Assembly (NCBI GenBank): GCA_016782865.1
Contig: JADHXR010000006.1
Location: 1 to 64,000 of the forward strand
Direction of reading: 5' to 3'
From: Phycisphaerae bacterium
GTDB lineage: Bacteria; Planctomycetota; Phycisphaerae; Sedimentisphaerales; Anaerobacaceae
DNA length: 64,000 bases
A model generated the notes under the pieces. It was not told the DNA's origin and searched no databases. It saw nothing but the letters and a program-made list of their open reading frames with translations. Below, piece by piece: positions 17,671 to 26,741 of the stretch. The first letter of the stretch is position 1; every line of letters begins with the position of its first letter. The position numbers and the translations under genes were made by a program.

Positions 17671-20553
17671 TCAGTTGCCTGTAAATGTGCTTATGTAGAC
17701 ATCTGCCGTGCCGAAGAAAGATCGACCTGTCTTAAAAAGACCTTTGACCTTCACTGTGACGTGTCCGTGTTCATCCACGGCATCCAGGGCATTCAGCATT
17801 TCAGTCTTATCGAATTTAGCCATGATCTTTGTCATGGTTGGTCCTGCGAATATGGCGTGATCTATTGCTCCGACGTTACCTGGTCTAAGTACAGGCCTAA
17901 CGTCTCTCATAACATCGCTTCCAATTCCCGGCGGCATTACCAGGATGGCCTGTACGTCATATGCATCTCCTGAGCGTCTGATCATGTCGGGGACTATCCT
18001 CAGACCCTCGACTCGTAGCGGCGGTCTGGGGGCCGTGATAACATAAACGGTCGTATCCGTTGGCGCCGGCGCCGTTTGCTTGCTGGCGATACTGACCGAG
18101 TTGACGATTGTCTTAAGCGGTTTGACGTTGGGATTGACGTGGACCACCAATTCCACCAGTGCAGATTCTCCGGCCTCAAGAGACGGATATACCCACTGGT
18201 AAGTGTGCGAATCAGGATCGTAGCTTCCGAAGACGCCGTCGTCGTCAGCGGTCACAAAGCTCACCTCCGCGGGCAGCTTGTCTGTAATGACTACATCGGT
18301 CACGGCAAATTCGTTCTTGTTTGTGTATTCAATGCCGTAGGTAACGTCATCGTCTACGTCCACCCACTCAATATCGTCTCCGAATCCTCCGATGACGGTC
18401 TTGGTCAGATCAAGAGGGAAATATGTAGCGGCGTCAACGCTTGCCGTTGCCGATGCCGTTCCAGGGCTGCTAATGGTGACCGAATTGGAGATAGTGGTGG
18501 CCGCCGGTATGTCTTTGTTCACCCGTACGGCCAGCTTCACACACGTGGGCGATTCTGAATTTGCCTTCAGAGACGGATGTGACCATGTGTAAGTATGTGT
18601 CTTCGGATCGTACTGCCCTTGGGGAATGGCCTTTACGACCTCCACCTCCGGCGGGAGAGTATCAACAATAGTCAGATCAGTTATGTCACTGTCGCTGTTG
18701 TTCTCGAAGCAAATCAGATATTCGATATCCTCATTCGGCCCAACCAGCGCGAGCTCGCCTTCGGCGCCTCCTACAATACTCTTGCTGATACTGAGGGCAC
18801 TGTAAGATGTTCTGGCATCGACGCTGACCATTGAAGACGGCGTTTCATTGCTGTCAATAATCGCGGAATTTGTTACGACCGTGCCCGGCCTCAGATCCGG
18901 ATCGACGCGGGCCACCAGGCCCACACAGGCGGATGCTCCCGGCGCCATGTTCCGAGGCCTCCAGGTATAAGTATGTGACTTTGCATCATAATAACCGCTG
19001 GCTTTGCCGTTGTCAGCCGACACGAAGATCAGCTCGGGCGCAAGCATATCAATGAGCAAAATGTCCGTTACCGTGAAATCGTTGTCACTGTTGTCGAAGC
19101 AAATAGTATATGTGACAAGCTCATTCGGCTCGACCTTTGCGACCTGTCCCTCAGCGGCCCCAAGAATGGTCTTTTCCAGGTTAAGGGAATTGCTCGTTGC
19201 AACAACGTTAAGCCTTGCCGTTGCCGGCGCGGTCTCATTGCTGTTGATAGTCGCCGAGTTGGAGATTATCGTCCCGCTGTCCACGTCGCTGTCCACCCGC
19301 ACGGTCAATTCCAGAAGCGTAGACGATCCCGGGGGCAGATCCGCATAAAACCATGTATAAGTGTGCGTCTTGCTGTCGTAGTGACCGCCTACCCCATCAT
19401 CATCCGCCGAAACAAAGGTTACGTCGCGTGACAGTGCATCGACTATGGACACGTCGGTCACGGTGAATTTATTGCGGAGGTTGCTGAATCCAATACCGTA
19501 GGTAATGGTCTTGCCCGCACCTACGGACGCCATTTCGCCGGGAGCACCGTCGTCAACGGCGCCTCTGATGAGTTCCTTGGTGAGACTGAGCGGGTTAAAG
19601 CCAATGTCCTTGCCGGGAACAACCATGCCGGTGGAATTTCCCCCGATGTGGATTTTGCCGACCAGGTTGAGTCTCGTGTCGTAGGTCAAGATATTGTCCC
19701 CGCCCGGTGCGTTGTTCTTTCCGGTACCCATATATACCAGGCCCGTGTCCGTGTCTACTGCGAGACCCATAACGCCTGCATCGGGCTCTACCTGGACCTC
19801 AGCCTCCGCACCCGTAGCCAGGTGGTACTGGGTAAGGTAGTTGTTGCCTGCATATCCTCCGCCTGTATAAAGAAAGCCCCTCACAACGCCTACGGCCACG
19901 CTGATGGCGACGCGGCTGAGTTCGATCTTCTTTACCCGCGACCAATTGGAGGTACTGTAGACACTGACGGTCGTGGTGCCGCTAGTTACGTAGAGGAGGC
20001 CGTCGATTTCGTCCAGAGCAATCCCAAATGCATCAGGGTGTCCCCACAATGTGAACGGCGAGCCAGTCACGCTGGTGAGCGAGAGGGTCTGTGCATCCCA
20101 ATCGTACACGTGCAACTGCTCTCTGCCACGGTCAACGCAGTAGAGCAATCTCTTGGAATGGTCGTAGGCAATTCCGGCCAGGTCAGTGGCGTTTTCGGCT
20201 TCAACTTTGCCTATGCCGGTCATAGTTATCCCATCCACCAGTTCAATTTCATCGGAGGCCTCGTATGTGATGAACAGGTATCCGGAATCCGAATCCATCG
20301 CCATGCCCACGGCACCCATCATGCGGGAGGGTATATTATGCTCGACCTGGAAAGTCAATGTGCCGTCGACACCGATATCATATGCGTGTACCGGTTCTGT
20401 CCGGTTGGTCGCGCTGCGCTGGAGGATGTCGGCTATGATATACAGCGATTTTGCCTTTGCGGTGTTTGTCACGGCTGCTAACAACATAGCTGCCATCACG
20501 AACATCCAAAGGACATTAGCTGACGATATACTCTTTCGGTTCTTGTTTCTCAT
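17671..20553 (-). CDS. Secreted propeller protein with four DUF11 repeats
   Basis: 960 residues with a signal peptide (about 1-35). Residues about 36-320 form a YncE-like beta propeller (LAGIAYDHSKRLLYCVD, FGIALDEIDGLLYVTSG). Four DUF11 (conserved repeat) beta-sandwich domains follow at about 325-455, 460-580, 585-700 and 705-830. Each has a lead-in such as LTKELIRGA, LEKTILGA, ISKSIVGGA or LTKTVIGGF, and an internal HTYTW or HTYQW strand. A C-terminal domain of about 120 residues carries no known motif. DUF11 repeats are typical of cell-surface proteins; a structural or binding role is likely. No sorting signal such as PEP-CTERM is visible at the C-terminus. It is transcribed from a strong promoter about 180 bp upstream. 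Confidence 0.82.
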   Translation of the reverse strand: MRNKNRKSISSANVLWMFVMAAMLLAAVTNTAKAKSLYIIADILQRSATNRTEPVHAYDIGVDGTLTFQVEHNIPSRMMGAVGMAMDSDSGYLFITYEASDEIELVDGITMTGIGKVEAENATDLAGIAYDHSKRLLYCVDRGREQLHVYDWDAQTLSLTSVTGSPFTLWGHPDAFGIALDEIDGLLYVTSGTTTVSVYSTSNWSRVKKIELSRVAISVAVGVVRGFLYTGGGYAGNNYLTQYHLATGAEAEVQVEPDAGVMGLAVDTDTGLVYMGTGKNNAPGGDNILTYDTRLNLVGKIHIGGNSTGMVVPGKDIGFNPLSLTKELIRGAVDDGAPGEMASVGAGKTITYGIGFSNLRNKFTVTDVSIVDALSRDVTFVSADDDGVGGHYDSKTHTYTWFYADLPPGSSTLLELTVRVDSDVDSGTIISNSATINSNETAPATARLNVVATSNSLNLEKTILGAAEGQVAKVEPNELVTYTICFDNSDNDFTVTDILLIDMLAPELIFVSADNGKASGYYDAKSHTYTWRPRNMAPGASACVGLVARVDPDLRPGTVVTNSAIIDSNETPSSMVSVDARTSYSALSISKSIVGGAEGELALVGPNEDIEYLICFENNSDSDITDLTIVDTLPPEVEVVKAIPQGQYDPKTHTYTWSHPSLKANSESPTCVKLAVRVNKDIPAATTISNSVTISSPGTASATASVDAATYFPLDLTKTVIGGFGDDIEWVDVDDDVTYGIEYTNKNEFAVTDVVITDKLPAEVSFVTADDDGVFGSYDPDSHTYQWVYPSLEAGESALVELVVHVNPNVKPLKTIVNSVSIASKQTAPAPTDTTVYVITAPRPPLRVEGLRIVPDMIRRSGDAYDVQAILVMPPGIGSDVMRDVRPVLRPGNVGAIDHAIFAGPTMTKIMAKFDKTEMLNALDAVDEHGHVTVKVKGLFKTGRSFFGTADVYISTFTGN

Positions 20554-20733
20554 GATCGAATTCTCGCAATTAACCTGTTCGTATTCTTATTCTTTCTTAC
20601 GTGGCACACTAAGATTCTTCAGCCGTATCCTGATTGCGTCCCGGATACGCGACGACCAGCTTAATGGTGGGGAAAACATGCGAGAAAAGAGACTATGCCC
20701 GTTTTCACCACACCTCCAGATGCTACAGGCATA

Positions 20734-20762
20734 AGTATACATTATTCGCACACATTTGTCAA
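20734..20762 (-). promoter_or_regulatory. Near-consensus sigma70 promoter for DUF11 gene
   Basis: On the minus strand TTGACA (20762-20757), exactly 17 bp, TATACT (20739-20734). The start would lie near 20727, leaving a 5' leader of roughly 175 bases before the ATG at 20553. Confidence 0.75.
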
Positions 20763-21229
20763 GAACAAATGACCTCCGGCAGTCCTGGAACCGTGCTTTG
20801 AGGCGGGAATCATCGGGCTTACTTGACCCAATCCGAATGTTCTTTCACGTTTTGAGTGCAAACGGTCGGTTCGAGACTCCCATGGCCGGCGGGATTGTCT
20901 TGGAGTTCTCCGGCCAGGTTCCGGCGCCTTACAGGCGATTGCTGGCCCTCACCCTGGCCCGAAACCGGGCATCTCGCCACAGACTTGCGTGTTTCTTGCT
21001 GCCGCCGGCAAGGAAAAACGGTTGAGCTGACGCATAAGGAGGGTTCATGTCAAGCACATTTTGCAGTATTGTTCAAAATTGCGGGTTTTAGCAGTACTGA
21101 TGGGTGTTTTTAAATGGCAAATCTCAAAAAAAGAGAAAGCTTTTTGTTAAGGCGGGTCGATATGTGATAGTAAGATAGAAATGCCAAGAGATGTCACATA
21201 TTAATATGGAATTGAAAGGAGTGTGACTT
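20763..21229. other. Non-coding gap upstream of outer-membrane-like gene
   Basis: No convincing gene. It contains a 14-codon ORF (21047-21091) with an excellent AAGGAGGG ribosome site, and an A-rich/T-rich hairpin (AAAAA...CTTTTT, 21126-21146). Inverted ATATGTGA / TCACATAT sequences at 21160-21167 and 21194-21201 may be an operator for the gene at 21230. I found no match to a riboswitch class I know. Confidence 0.4.
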
Positions 21230-22099
21230 ATGGAAAAAAGAACTGCAATGTTGGTTGTAGCCCTTATGGTGGTGAGTATGTGCAGTTCGGTTGTTGTCGC
21301 TTTGCCCCCGATGGGTCCGCCGAAGGCCATGGTGGGACAAGACCAGTGGACCGTCGGTGTTGGCTTTTCTCATGGGGAAGTGGATCTTGACACACGTGGC
21401 ACGGGTCGGGAGGACGAGGGGTTTGGATTTTTCGCACCTGTTTCCGACAAACACGAAATTGAGAATCTGACGACGAACATAATCCTGGGCAGCCTGGGCT
21501 TTGGCATTTCCGATAGTTGGGATGTGTTCGTGAGCGTTGGTGCGGCCGATGCAGAGGACGACATAACCGAGGAGCTTGCAGGCGGTGCCGTCGGCAATCG
21601 CTACACCGGCTTTGACAGCAGCTATGAGATTGCCTATGGTTTCGGCTCGAGAGCGACCTTCTGGGAGGACGGCGATATTACCTGGGGCGGACTGTTCCAG
21701 ATTCTCTGGCAAAACCCCGACGGAAGCGTTGACCTCGGGGCGTTCACCGATCCCATTGCACGCACCGGCGCGTTCACCCTTACAGGCGACGCCGAGTTGG
21801 ACTTCTGGGAACTCCAGGTCGCCGTTGGCCCGACCTGGGAGGGGGACAACTTCCGTGTCTATGGTGGTCCATTCCTGCATATTGTAGATGGAGATATTGA
21901 CATTGATACTGCCGGCGTCGATGCAGCCGACGCGCCCTGGCGTGTAGTGTCCTCAGGAGAAGTCGAGGAGGCTTCACGATTCGGCGGCTACGCCGGCGCA
22001 CAGTGGCTCATGAGCGAAAACACCATCGCCAATCTGGAGATTCAGGTTACCGCCGATGCCTGGGCCGTTGGCTTGGGCGCTGTTTGGAAATTCGAATAA
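21230..22099 (+). CDS. Probable outer-membrane beta-barrel protein
   Basis: 289 residues with a signal peptide (MEKRTAMLVVALMVVSM...VVAL). The mature protein alternates short hydrophobic beta strands with acidic turns (QWTVGVGFSHGEVDL, ISDSWDVFVSVGAAD, NFRVYGGPFLHIVDGDI) and ends in phenylalanine-glutamate after an alternating strand (WAVGLGAVWKF). That pattern resembles small porin-like barrels of Gram-negative-type envelopes. No family name is certain. GAAAGGAG precedes the ATG. Possible operator sequences lie 30-70 bp upstream and a strong terminator lies 245 bp downstream. Confidence 0.7.
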   Translation: MEKRTAMLVVALMVVSMCSSVVVALPPMGPPKAMVGQDQWTVGVGFSHGEVDLDTRGTGREDEGFGFFAPVSDKHEIENLTTNIILGSLGFGISDSWDVFVSVGAADAEDDITEELAGGAVGNRYTGFDSSYEIAYGFGSRATFWEDGDITWGGLFQILWQNPDGSVDLGAFTDPIARTGAFTLTGDAELDFWELQVAVGPTWEGDNFRVYGGPFLHIVDGDIDIDTAGVDAADAPWRVVSSGEVEEASRFGGYAGAQWLMSENTIANLEIQVTADAWAVGLGAVWKFE

Positions 22100-22138
22100 G
22101 ACATGTTGCCAAAACCTCCGGGCAGAACCGTTGCGTCT

Positions 22139-22301
22139 TAGGCTGTGTCGGAAGACTCGATCTGGCTTCGAGCGGCTTATTTTCCGCCTGACTGCATCCG
22201 GCTGCATCGACGATAGAACCGATATCGCCTGCTTCGCCGTCTTTGCCAGGCGAAAAACCGCTCGCTCTCGGGCCGACGACGGAGTCTTCCGACAGAGCCT
22301 A
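22139..22301. repeat. 163-bp foldback (MITE-like) element
   Basis: Outer arms TAGGCTGTGTCGGAAGACTC (22139-22158) and the complement of TAGGCTCTGTCGGAAGACTC (22282-22301) match at 19 of 20 positions. An inner pair (GAGCGG...TTTTC.GCCTG against CAGGCGAAAAACCGCTC) extends the stem. It carries no ORF. The remainder of the 22100-22643 gap holds a terminator and a promoter. Confidence 0.6.
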
Positions 22302-22343
22302 GTCTTTTGCCCTGCGGATTCCATCTCAGTGGCTTTCTTACGT

Positions 22344-22377
22344 GCGGGCCCTCGCTTTCGAGAGGCCCGCCGTTTTT
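22344..22377 (+). terminator. Rho-independent terminator downstream of barrel gene
   Basis: GCGGGCC...TC and GAGAGGCCCGC form a GC-rich stem with a short CGCTTTC loop, followed by CGTTTTTG. Confidence 0.7.
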
Positions 22378-22541
22378 GCGCTCGCGCCAGGACATCCTCG
22401 CGTGGCATGTCCTGACTGCGCCGGCATCACAACCGGCAGAAGTACTGCGGCCCACAACTCGACAAGCCGGCGCGCACTGCGGATATGTGATTCGGCCCGC
22501 ACACAGGTGGGAACCTGCCCGGGGCGTCTGAAAAATAAGAA

Positions 22542-22570
22542 TTGCAATTTTGCCCGCTTGCTCTTAGATT
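22542..22570 (+). promoter_or_regulatory. Probable promoter for HD-domain gene
   Basis: TTGCAA (22542-22547), 17-bp spacer, TAGATT (22565-22570), about 70 bp before the GTG start at 22644. Confidence 0.45.
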
Positions 22571-22643
22571 ACCCCCGTAAGTGATCTTTGCTCTAATCGA
22601 GCGAGAACGTTGGTGTTTTCATGTGGTATCAAGGAGCATTGTA

Positions 22644-23234
22644 GTGCCGGAAGTCATACCCAGTCGTGAAGACGCTTTTTCACTGCTGAAAGAGTACAAT
22701 CAGAATGACGGTTTGATCAAACATGCGCTGGCCGTGGAGGCTGTGATGCGCTATTGTGCCCGCAAACACGGCCTGGACGAGGAAGAATGGGGCCTTATTG
22801 GCCTGATCCACGATTTGGACTACGAGCGATTCGGCGAGCAGCACTGCCGAAAGACCGAAGAAATCCTGATTTCGAAAAACTGGCCCGCGCCGTACATACG
22901 GGCCGTGCTCTCGCATGGGTGGGGTTTATGCACTGACATTGAACCTCAGACCGAGATGGAGAAGGTTCTTTACGCCGTTGATGAGCTGACCGGGCTGGTG
23001 GCCGCTACGGCGCTTGTTCGGCCGAGCAGGAGCGTGATGGACACCAAAGCAAAATCGGTCAAGAAGAAATGGAAAAACAAGGCCTTCGCGGCCGGCGTGA
23101 ACAGAGATGTTATCCAAAAAGGCGCCGAGATGTTGGGCATGGATTTAGGTGAGCTTATTACCGACGTGATTATGGGGATGCGCGAGGTCGCCGGCGAAAT
23201 TGGTCTCAAGGGAAATCCGGATGTGTCGGAATAG
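22644..23234 (+). CDS. HD-superfamily metal-dependent phosphohydrolase-like protein
   Basis: 196 residues from GTG 22644, chosen for the AAGGAG 7 bases upstream; the frame is open to 22581 but without such a site. HD-domain features: LIKHALAVEAVMRYC supplies the first histidine, GLIHDLDYERF is the HD pair, and HCRKTEEIL and LSHGWG follow. This matches the small HDIG/YfbR-like hydrolases often annotated only as HD domain proteins. Cytoplasmic. A nucleotide or phosphoester substrate is expected, but none can be chosen. It is first of a run with a parvulin lipoprotein and acpS. Confidence 0.82.
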   Translation: MPEVIPSREDAFSLLKEYNQNDGLIKHALAVEAVMRYCARKHGLDEEEWGLIGLIHDLDYERFGEQHCRKTEEILISKNWPAPYIRAVLSHGWGLCTDIEPQTEMEKVLYAVDELTGLVAATALVRPSRSVMDTKAKSVKKKWKNKAFAAGVNRDVIQKGAEMLGMDLGELITDVIMGMREVAGEIGLKGNPDVSE

Positions 23235-23272
23235 GCCTTTGAGTCTCCATGTAGCAGGTTCGGGATTGGGAT

Positions 23273-24388
23273 ATGTGTAGAGAGGTCTCTCTAACGGTTT
23301 TGATGCTATTGCTGATAGGCGGCTGCCAGGGCGACAAGTCAGGCATGACTGATGCCGAGCTGGAACGCGTCGCCCTGACCCAGAGGATTGAGCTTGTCGA
23401 AGCCAAAGGTGGGCTCGTGCTGGTGGTCGGCGGCGAGACGGTGACCAGTTATGAGGTAATCGAGTCTTCTGCTGAACTTTTCAGACCGCTCGCTCGTGTG
23501 AGTGAACTCGAGCAGTTCAAAGCACAGGCCACCGAACGGCTCGAAGAGGTTGTCATGGGCAGAATATCGAATGTCTTGCTTTATCAGCACGCCAAGAAAC
23601 AGGAGCGAACGAACGACGAAGCTCTGGAAGCAATGGCGGAAAGTGAGTACCGCAAGTTCGTTCTCGAGCACGGAGGTGACGAGTTCAAGGCCGATGAGCA
23701 ACTTAAGAGCGTTGGGATGAATCGTGAGAGCTTCAAGGAAAAACAGAAGAGATCGATTCTCATCCAATTCTATTTGCGGAAGAAATCATCCACCGAGAGG
23801 CCGATCACCTATCGTGAGCTGATCAAATGCTACGATGAAATGAAGGATGAGTATTTCTCGATAGAGGCGGAAATCACATTTCGTCTGATTGATATCCAGC
23901 CGGGCCGCTTCGAGGTGACCGACCCGAACCAGGACCGCAATGAGCTGGCGAGAAACCTGGCCGGCGAACTGATCGAACGATTGAGGTCGGGTGAGGATTT
24001 CGGCGAACTGGCAAAGCAGTCTTCGCATGGGCACAGGAAGGACTTCGGCGGACTGTGGCCTTCCGTTCACCCGGAGTCTCTGGCTGCGCCGTACAACCTA
24101 ATCGCAGCGGCGGTTGAAGGAATCGAGCCCGGCCAGATCGCCGGGCCCGTGGTGACCCAATGGCATTTGTTCATCATCAAACTGGAGGCAAGACAGTTGG
24201 CCGGTTACGAGCCGTTCGAGAACGTGCAGGAGCAGGTGGAAAGGAAGATCATTCTCGACCGTCGCAATGGAGTTTTCGATCAGCTAAACGCCAAGCTCAA
24301 GGAGGAGGAGGCGGGAGTCGCAAGGACGGATGAATTTGTAGATTTCTGTCTGGAGAAGATTTATCAGATGGGCCGCCAGCAGCCATGA
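23273..24388 (+). CDS. Parvulin-type peptidyl-prolyl isomerase lipoprotein (SurA/PrsA-like)
   Basis: 371 residues. LMLLLIGGC is a lipobox, so the protein is expected to be anchored outside the cytoplasmic membrane. Residues about 30-180 form a helical SurA-N-like chaperone part. About 195-310 is a PpiC rotamase domain, with the typical GEDFGELAKQSSHGHRKDFGG and GIEPGQIAGPVVTQWHLFIIKL strands. A charged helical tail follows. Likely role: folding or escort of exported proteins, many of which are encoded in this window. It lies 38 bp after the HD gene and 61 bp before acpS. Confidence 0.85.
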   Translation: MCREVSLTVLMLLLIGGCQGDKSGMTDAELERVALTQRIELVEAKGGLVLVVGGETVTSYEVIESSAELFRPLARVSELEQFKAQATERLEEVVMGRISNVLLYQHAKKQERTNDEALEAMAESEYRKFVLEHGGDEFKADEQLKSVGMNRESFKEKQKRSILIQFYLRKKSSTERPITYRELIKCYDEMKDEYFSIEAEITFRLIDIQPGRFEVTDPNQDRNELARNLAGELIERLRSGEDFGELAKQSSHGHRKDFGGLWPSVHPESLAAPYNLIAAAVEGIEPGQIAGPVVTQWHLFIIKLEARQLAGYEPFENVQEQVERKIILDRRNGVFDQLNAKLKEEEAGVARTDEFVDFCLEKIYQMGRQQP

Positions 24389-24449
24389 TGGGCCGGCCGG
24401 TGACGTTGGAGTCTTGCATTGACGATCAGGTATCGATTGGAATCGAGAG

Positions 24450-24833
24450 ATGGGAATCGTTGCACACGGCATAGACCTCGTGGATTGTCCGCGGATAGAG
24501 CAGATGATACAGCGGCACGGCGAGCGTTTCGTCAACAGGGTATTCACCGCCGCCGAGCAGGCCTATGCCGGGGCGAATAAAAACGAGATCGAGAAATTAG
24601 CCGGTCGCTTCGCGGCCAAGGAAGCCGTTCTCAAACTGATCGGAACAGGCTGGCGGGGAAAAATCGCCTGGACGGATATAGAGATAATAAACAATGCTTC
24701 CGGTCAGCCTGAGGTCACTATCGGCGGGGAGGTCAGAAGAATCGCCAACGAGCTTGGGATCGAACACATAAGTGTCACTATTACCCACACGGCGAATTTC
24801 GCCATCGCTTCGGCGGTCGCCCTGGCAAAATAG
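24450..24833 (+). CDS. acpS: Holo-[acyl-carrier-protein] synthase
   Basis: 127 residues, the usual AcpS length. It transfers 4'-phosphopantetheine from CoA to acyl carrier protein. The two signatures are intact: GIDLVDCPRIEQM with the metal-binding Asp, and RFAAKEAVLKLIG with the metal-binding Glu and the lysine. The C-terminal ISVTITHTANFAIASAVA strand also fits. Cytoplasmic homotrimer by family knowledge. Last of the apparent HD/parvulin/acpS run. Confidence 0.93.
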   Translation: MGIVAHGIDLVDCPRIEQMIQRHGERFVNRVFTAAEQAYAGANKNEIEKLAGRFAAKEAVLKLIGTGWRGKIAWTDIEIINNASGQPEVTIGGEVRRIANELGIEHISVTITHTANFAIASAVALAK

Positions 24834-25549
24834 GCGGCAGCTTCGAGCTTCTGGCCCAAGGCCGGCGATTGGCTTTGAATTGGCTTTGTTTTTCCAAATT
24901 AGCCACGAATTCACACGAATAAACACCGAGAAATAGTCAATAACCGCGGATTTCTCTGATTACGCGGAAGAAAAGAAAAAATCGTAAATCGCAAGTCGTA
25001 AATGGTAAATGGCACAGTGCCCTGTCCCTTCTGTATTCTGTCTTTCCCGTTGTTCTCTTGGCCCGCATCTTTCGCTCGCGCGCAAAAGATGCGCGTCTAT
25101 AACATGCACGTTTTGAACGAAAATCTACAAAATTGAAGGCACTGTTTCAGCCGTAAGTCCTTATGCCCGAGCCAATAGAAGAATCTTCAAACTTTTCCAT
25201 TTTTGCCCAGCGCTACCCGCAGTTTTGAACGAAGGCTGCTCGATTTCTCTATTCTCAATTCCACCCCGTCATCGCGACCGGACCACCCCGTCATCCCGAC
25301 CGAAGTGGAGGGATCTGGCTGCAAACCCAGGCCATGTCAACGCCCAATCCGGATGCCTCGACGAAGTCTACCCCTTCAACTGCGTTCAGGGCAGGCTCTG
25401 AGCCCGTTCGGCTATGAAAAATGTAACCGACACCTTTAATTCTCCCCTTGAGTGAAAAATGTACCGCCATTCGTACCGGACACCTTAATTCGCCCCCCTT
25501 TAATTCCCTCGATTGTAGGTGGTTTGTCAGAATATGTGTGTGTGTACTT
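24834..25549. other. Repeat-rich gap before the AT-rich island
   Basis: No gene. It contains several dispersed repeat fragments: CCCCGTCATCGCGACCGG and CCCCGTCATCCCGACCG in tandem (25262-25305), a CTCAGGGCAGGCTCTGAGC-like piece (about 25386) related to the repeat before mfd, and two CACCTTTAATTC/CACCTTAATTCG units with GTACCG and ATGTAACCG neighbours (25424-25500). Confidence 0.55.
25431..25447 (+). repeat. Left copy of inverted repeat bracketing the AT-rich island
   Basis: CACCTTTAATTCTCCCC, with a related CACCTTAATTCGCCCC at 25481 and CCTTTAATTCCC at 25498. The inverted counterpart lies at 27396-27410. Confidence 0.5.
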
Positions 25550-25578
25550 GACTTCATTAGTGTCATTGAGTATCATAT
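25550..25578 (+). promoter_or_regulatory. Promoter of the three-gene island
   Basis: TTGACT (25550-25555), 17 bp, TATCAT (25573-25578), followed by an ATAATG stretch. It starts transcription about 35 bases before the ATG at 25621. Confidence 0.6.
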
Positions 25579-25620
25579 AATGTAAGGATGTAGTAGCTGG
25601 TTGTCTGTTTGGGAGAAATA

Positions 25621-26403
25621 ATGATCGAAGAAACACTGAAGAATCCTCCAATCGTAGAAGCATTGGTTGAAATAAGGTGGGAGCTTAAGGAAAAAACGTC
25701 TGGCGGCCATGTTGATCCACATTATCAGTTTTTGCTGGGCACATTTCGCAAGTCCATTGAAAGAGAATATCCATTTCATGAAGCGTTGCCCACCTCCGAA
25801 GTGCCCGACGAGATAACTGGGGGCATAGTGAAACATCGCTTCCGAGTTGAGAAGGATGCTTGGCCGTTGGTACAAATCGGTCCCGGGGTTGTGACTGTCA
25901 ATATAGCAGAGAACTATGGAACATTTGAGAATTTCAAGCCCAAGGCCGTTAACGTAGTTAAAGCTCTATTTGAATCTCACCCCGAACCACGGGACCTAAA
26001 GATAAAAAGTCTGATGTTTCGATACATCGACGCAGTGGAATTCGACTACTCTGCGAATGATGTGTGTGAGTTTCTTTCTAATAGCATGAATGTAGAATCA
26101 AAAATACCAGAGTTCTTGCTGATACCAGAGAAAATAGAGAAACTTCCAGTGGGCTATTCTGTGGAAAACTCATTTAGATGTAATAATCCTCCTGGAGTGG
26201 CATCATTGAGAATCGACACCGGGCACAAGTCGAAGAAAAGAGCTATAATATGGAATCAAATTTTGAAATCCTCAGGAGAGGACGTGCCTGACGATATGCC
26301 AACTGGTTTTGAGAATTGGATTAGCGAGGCACATGAAGTGATCTACACATGGTTCGAAAGCATAATCAAAGGAAAGCTCAAGGATGAATTCAATCGTGGT
26401 TGA
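25621..26403 (+). CDS. TIGR04255-like protein
   Basis: 260 residues. The opening LKNPPIVEALVEIRWELKE is the hallmark of the TIGR04255 family, a sporadically distributed group of about 230-270 residues without assigned function. Later features that fit are MFRYIDAVEFDY and a C-terminal GFENWISEAHEVIYTWFES helix. No signal peptide or membrane segment. The ATG at 25621 has GGGAGA close upstream; a TTG at 25609 is less likely. Base composition is clearly richer in A+T than the neighbouring acpS and mnmG. The stop overlaps the next ORF by 20 bp, so the two are translationally linked. Confidence 0.8.
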   Translation: MIEETLKNPPIVEALVEIRWELKEKTSGGHVDPHYQFLLGTFRKSIEREYPFHEALPTSEVPDEITGGIVKHRFRVEKDAWPLVQIGPGVVTVNIAENYGTFENFKPKAVNVVKALFESHPEPRDLKIKSLMFRYIDAVEFDYSANDVCEFLSNSMNVESKIPEFLLIPEKIEKLPVGYSVENSFRCNNPPGVASLRIDTGHKSKKRAIIWNQILKSSGEDVPDDMPTGFENWISEAHEVIYTWFESIIKGKLKDEFNRG

Positions 26404-26728
26404 ACATGAGAATAAAAGTGTAGACATAACTGAACAAGCTGCACTGAATGGAGCAGAAGAAAATGCTCAATCAAATACAGAAATAGAAAAATCTCCTACG
26501 ATGTTTACAGGTTCCACACCAAAGGTTATACTCTCCACATCATCAACTTTGGGCGAGAAGGATGCTGTTTATTACAAGGAGTGTTTGCGGAGTGCTACTT
26601 CAATTGATCTAAAGATTTCAAAAAGGTATCACATAACTCTGGAACAGGCTAGGAATAGAGCACTAAGGGCGATCAAAAGGGCAAGAGAACGAAATGCTTT
26701 GTCGCTGGACGAGGATGACGAGTCATAG
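26384..26728 (+). CDS. Small hypothetical protein of the AT-rich island
   Basis: 114 residues, not recognised. The first 60 or so are polar and probably disordered (ENKSVDITEQAALNGAEENAQ). The rest is a basic helical region, KDAVYYKECLRSATSIDLKISKRYHITLEQARNR in two parts, ending in an acidic tail (SLDEDDES). It starts inside the 3' end of the TIGR04255-like gene and ends 13 bp before the next ORF. The shape suits a small adaptor or partner protein, but that is a guess. Confidence 0.6.
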   Translation: MNSIVVEHENKSVDITEQAALNGAEENAQSNTEIEKSPTMFTGSTPKVILSTSSTLGEKDAVYYKECLRSATSIDLKISKRYHITLEQARNRALRAIKRARERNALSLDEDDES

Positions 26729-26741
26729 AGGAATATGGTAA

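Noticed and set aside
20890-21046. Riboswitch upstream of the tiny ORF and barrel gene
   Set aside because: Several small stems, but no consensus core of a class I know (c-di-GMP, cobalamin and others considered).
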